DNA of 5,849 bases from DASQWP01 sp050697555 (GTDB taxonomy: Bacteria; Actinomycetota; Thermoleophilia; Gaiellales; Gaiellaceae), in NCBI GenBank assembly GCA_050697555.1, contig JBOHAD010000111.1, forward strand, positions 1 to 5,849. The letters are read 5' to 3'. Each line of letters starts with the position of its first letter. Position 1 is the stretch's first letter. The translations under genes were made by a program, and so were the position numbers. Under the pieces are notes generated by a model. It ran no database searches. It was not told where the DNA came from and was given only the letters and a program-made list of their open reading frames with translations. Below are positions 5,570 to 5,849 of the stretch, piece after piece.

Positions 5570-5849
5570 ATGGCTTCGACGTTTCCCGTCACGCGCCTGC
5601 GCCGCTTCCGGCGCACCGCCGCGCTTCGCTCGCTCGCCCGCGAGACGCGCCTCTCGCTCGACGACTTCGTTCTCCCGCTGTTCGTCTGCCCGGGCGAGGG
5701 CGTCGAGCGCCCGCTCGAGGGGCTCGCGGGCATCGGGCAGCGCTCGGTGGATCGCCTCTGCGACGAGGCCGAGGCCGCGCACGAGCTCGGCGTCCCTGCC
5801 GTCCTCCTCTTCGGGATCCCGGAGGAGAAGGACGAGGCCGCGTCGGGCG
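5570..5849 (+). CDS. hemB: Porphobilinogen synthase (HemB), N-terminal part
   Basis: HemB condenses two 5-aminolevulinate molecules into porphobilinogen, the first common step of heme, siroheme and cobalamin synthesis, as a soluble cytoplasmic oligomer. The 93 complete codons present match the family's N-terminus: RLRRFRRTAALRSLARET, then LSLDDFVLPLFV, a loop ending in LAGIGQRSVD, and AVLLFGIPEEKDEAASG, which corresponds to the second strand of the TIM barrel and the 'LFGIP..KDE' motif. The catalytic lysines and metal site lie beyond the window. ATG 5570 fits homologue length, but no Shine-Dalgarno lies at normal spacing: AAGGTG at 5547-5552 is 17 bases away and partly in a hairpin. An in-frame ATG at 5522, in the loop of another hairpin, would add 16 residues. 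The position after the ABC transporter could be an operon or a new transcription unit. Confidence 0.9.
   Translation, partial: MASTFPVTRLRRFRRTAALRSLARETRLSLDDFVLPLFVCPGEGVERPLEGLAGIGQRSVDRLCDEAEAAHELGVPAVLLFGIPEEKDEAASG

Noticed and set aside
4531..5733. A 400-residue minus-strand frame over the permease and hemB spacer
   Set aside because: Antisense to a permease with well-placed helices, and composed of Arg/Glu/Gly low-complexity sequence.
5423..5782. A minus-strand frame covering the hemB spacer and hemB start
   Set aside because: The opposite strand encodes HemB in this interval, and the frame owes its length to GC bias.

Overview
The window is a 5.8-kb, very GC-rich scaffold piece whose protein families and codon use suggest a high-GC actinobacterium-like genome, possibly of the Thermoleophilia/Gaiellales type. 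That placement is inferred from general resemblance only, with no marker search behind it. An exact run of 100 N at 3968-4067 shows a scaffold from an assembly, probably a metagenome bin. I see no tRNA, rRNA, CRISPR array, transposase gene or phage gene.

Layout. (1) 3-134, + strand: C-terminal end of a membrane protein, followed at once by (2) a GT87/DUF2029-type polytopic GT-C glycosyltransferase ending at 1401; the two look like one operon. (3) 1328-1488: a convergent intergenic zone with two direct copies of a palindromic motif (core GGGGTCAGACCCC) and a further stem-loop. The first palindrome lies inside the end of the glycosyltransferase gene and supplies its C-terminal tail. (4) 2277-1487, - strand: a two-gene unit made of a membrane-anchored, degenerate LytM/M23-like protein and a YmdB/TIGR00282-type metallophosphodiesterase. 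The second gene has no ATG, GTG or TTG start that keeps its catalytic N-terminus; the best start is ACG, centred in a 22-bp perfect palindrome that also contains the Shine-Dalgarno. (5) About 3075-3311: divergent control region, with a good promoter match facing the LytM-like gene. (6) 3312 to about 5412, + strand: an ABC transporter (ATPase, then an ABC-2 type permease), interrupted by the N gap so that the end of one gene and the start of the other are lost. (7) 5413-5569: a 157-base spacer packed with strong hairpins. (8) 5570 to the window end: N-terminal third of hemB (porphobilinogen synthase).

How it fits together. The glycosyltransferase probably uses a polyprenyl-linked sugar donor for cell-envelope glycans, the LytM-like protein faces the envelope from a single membrane anchor, and the ABC exporter also acts at the membrane, so most of the window is envelope-related. 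YmdB-type enzymes act on cyclic nucleotides/RNA ends in the cytoplasm. hemB starts tetrapyrrole synthesis; whether the transporter upstream is functionally tied to it cannot be told. The most interesting unexplained structures are the structured spacer before hemB, the palindrome over the YmdB start, and the paired GGGGTCAGACCCC elements.
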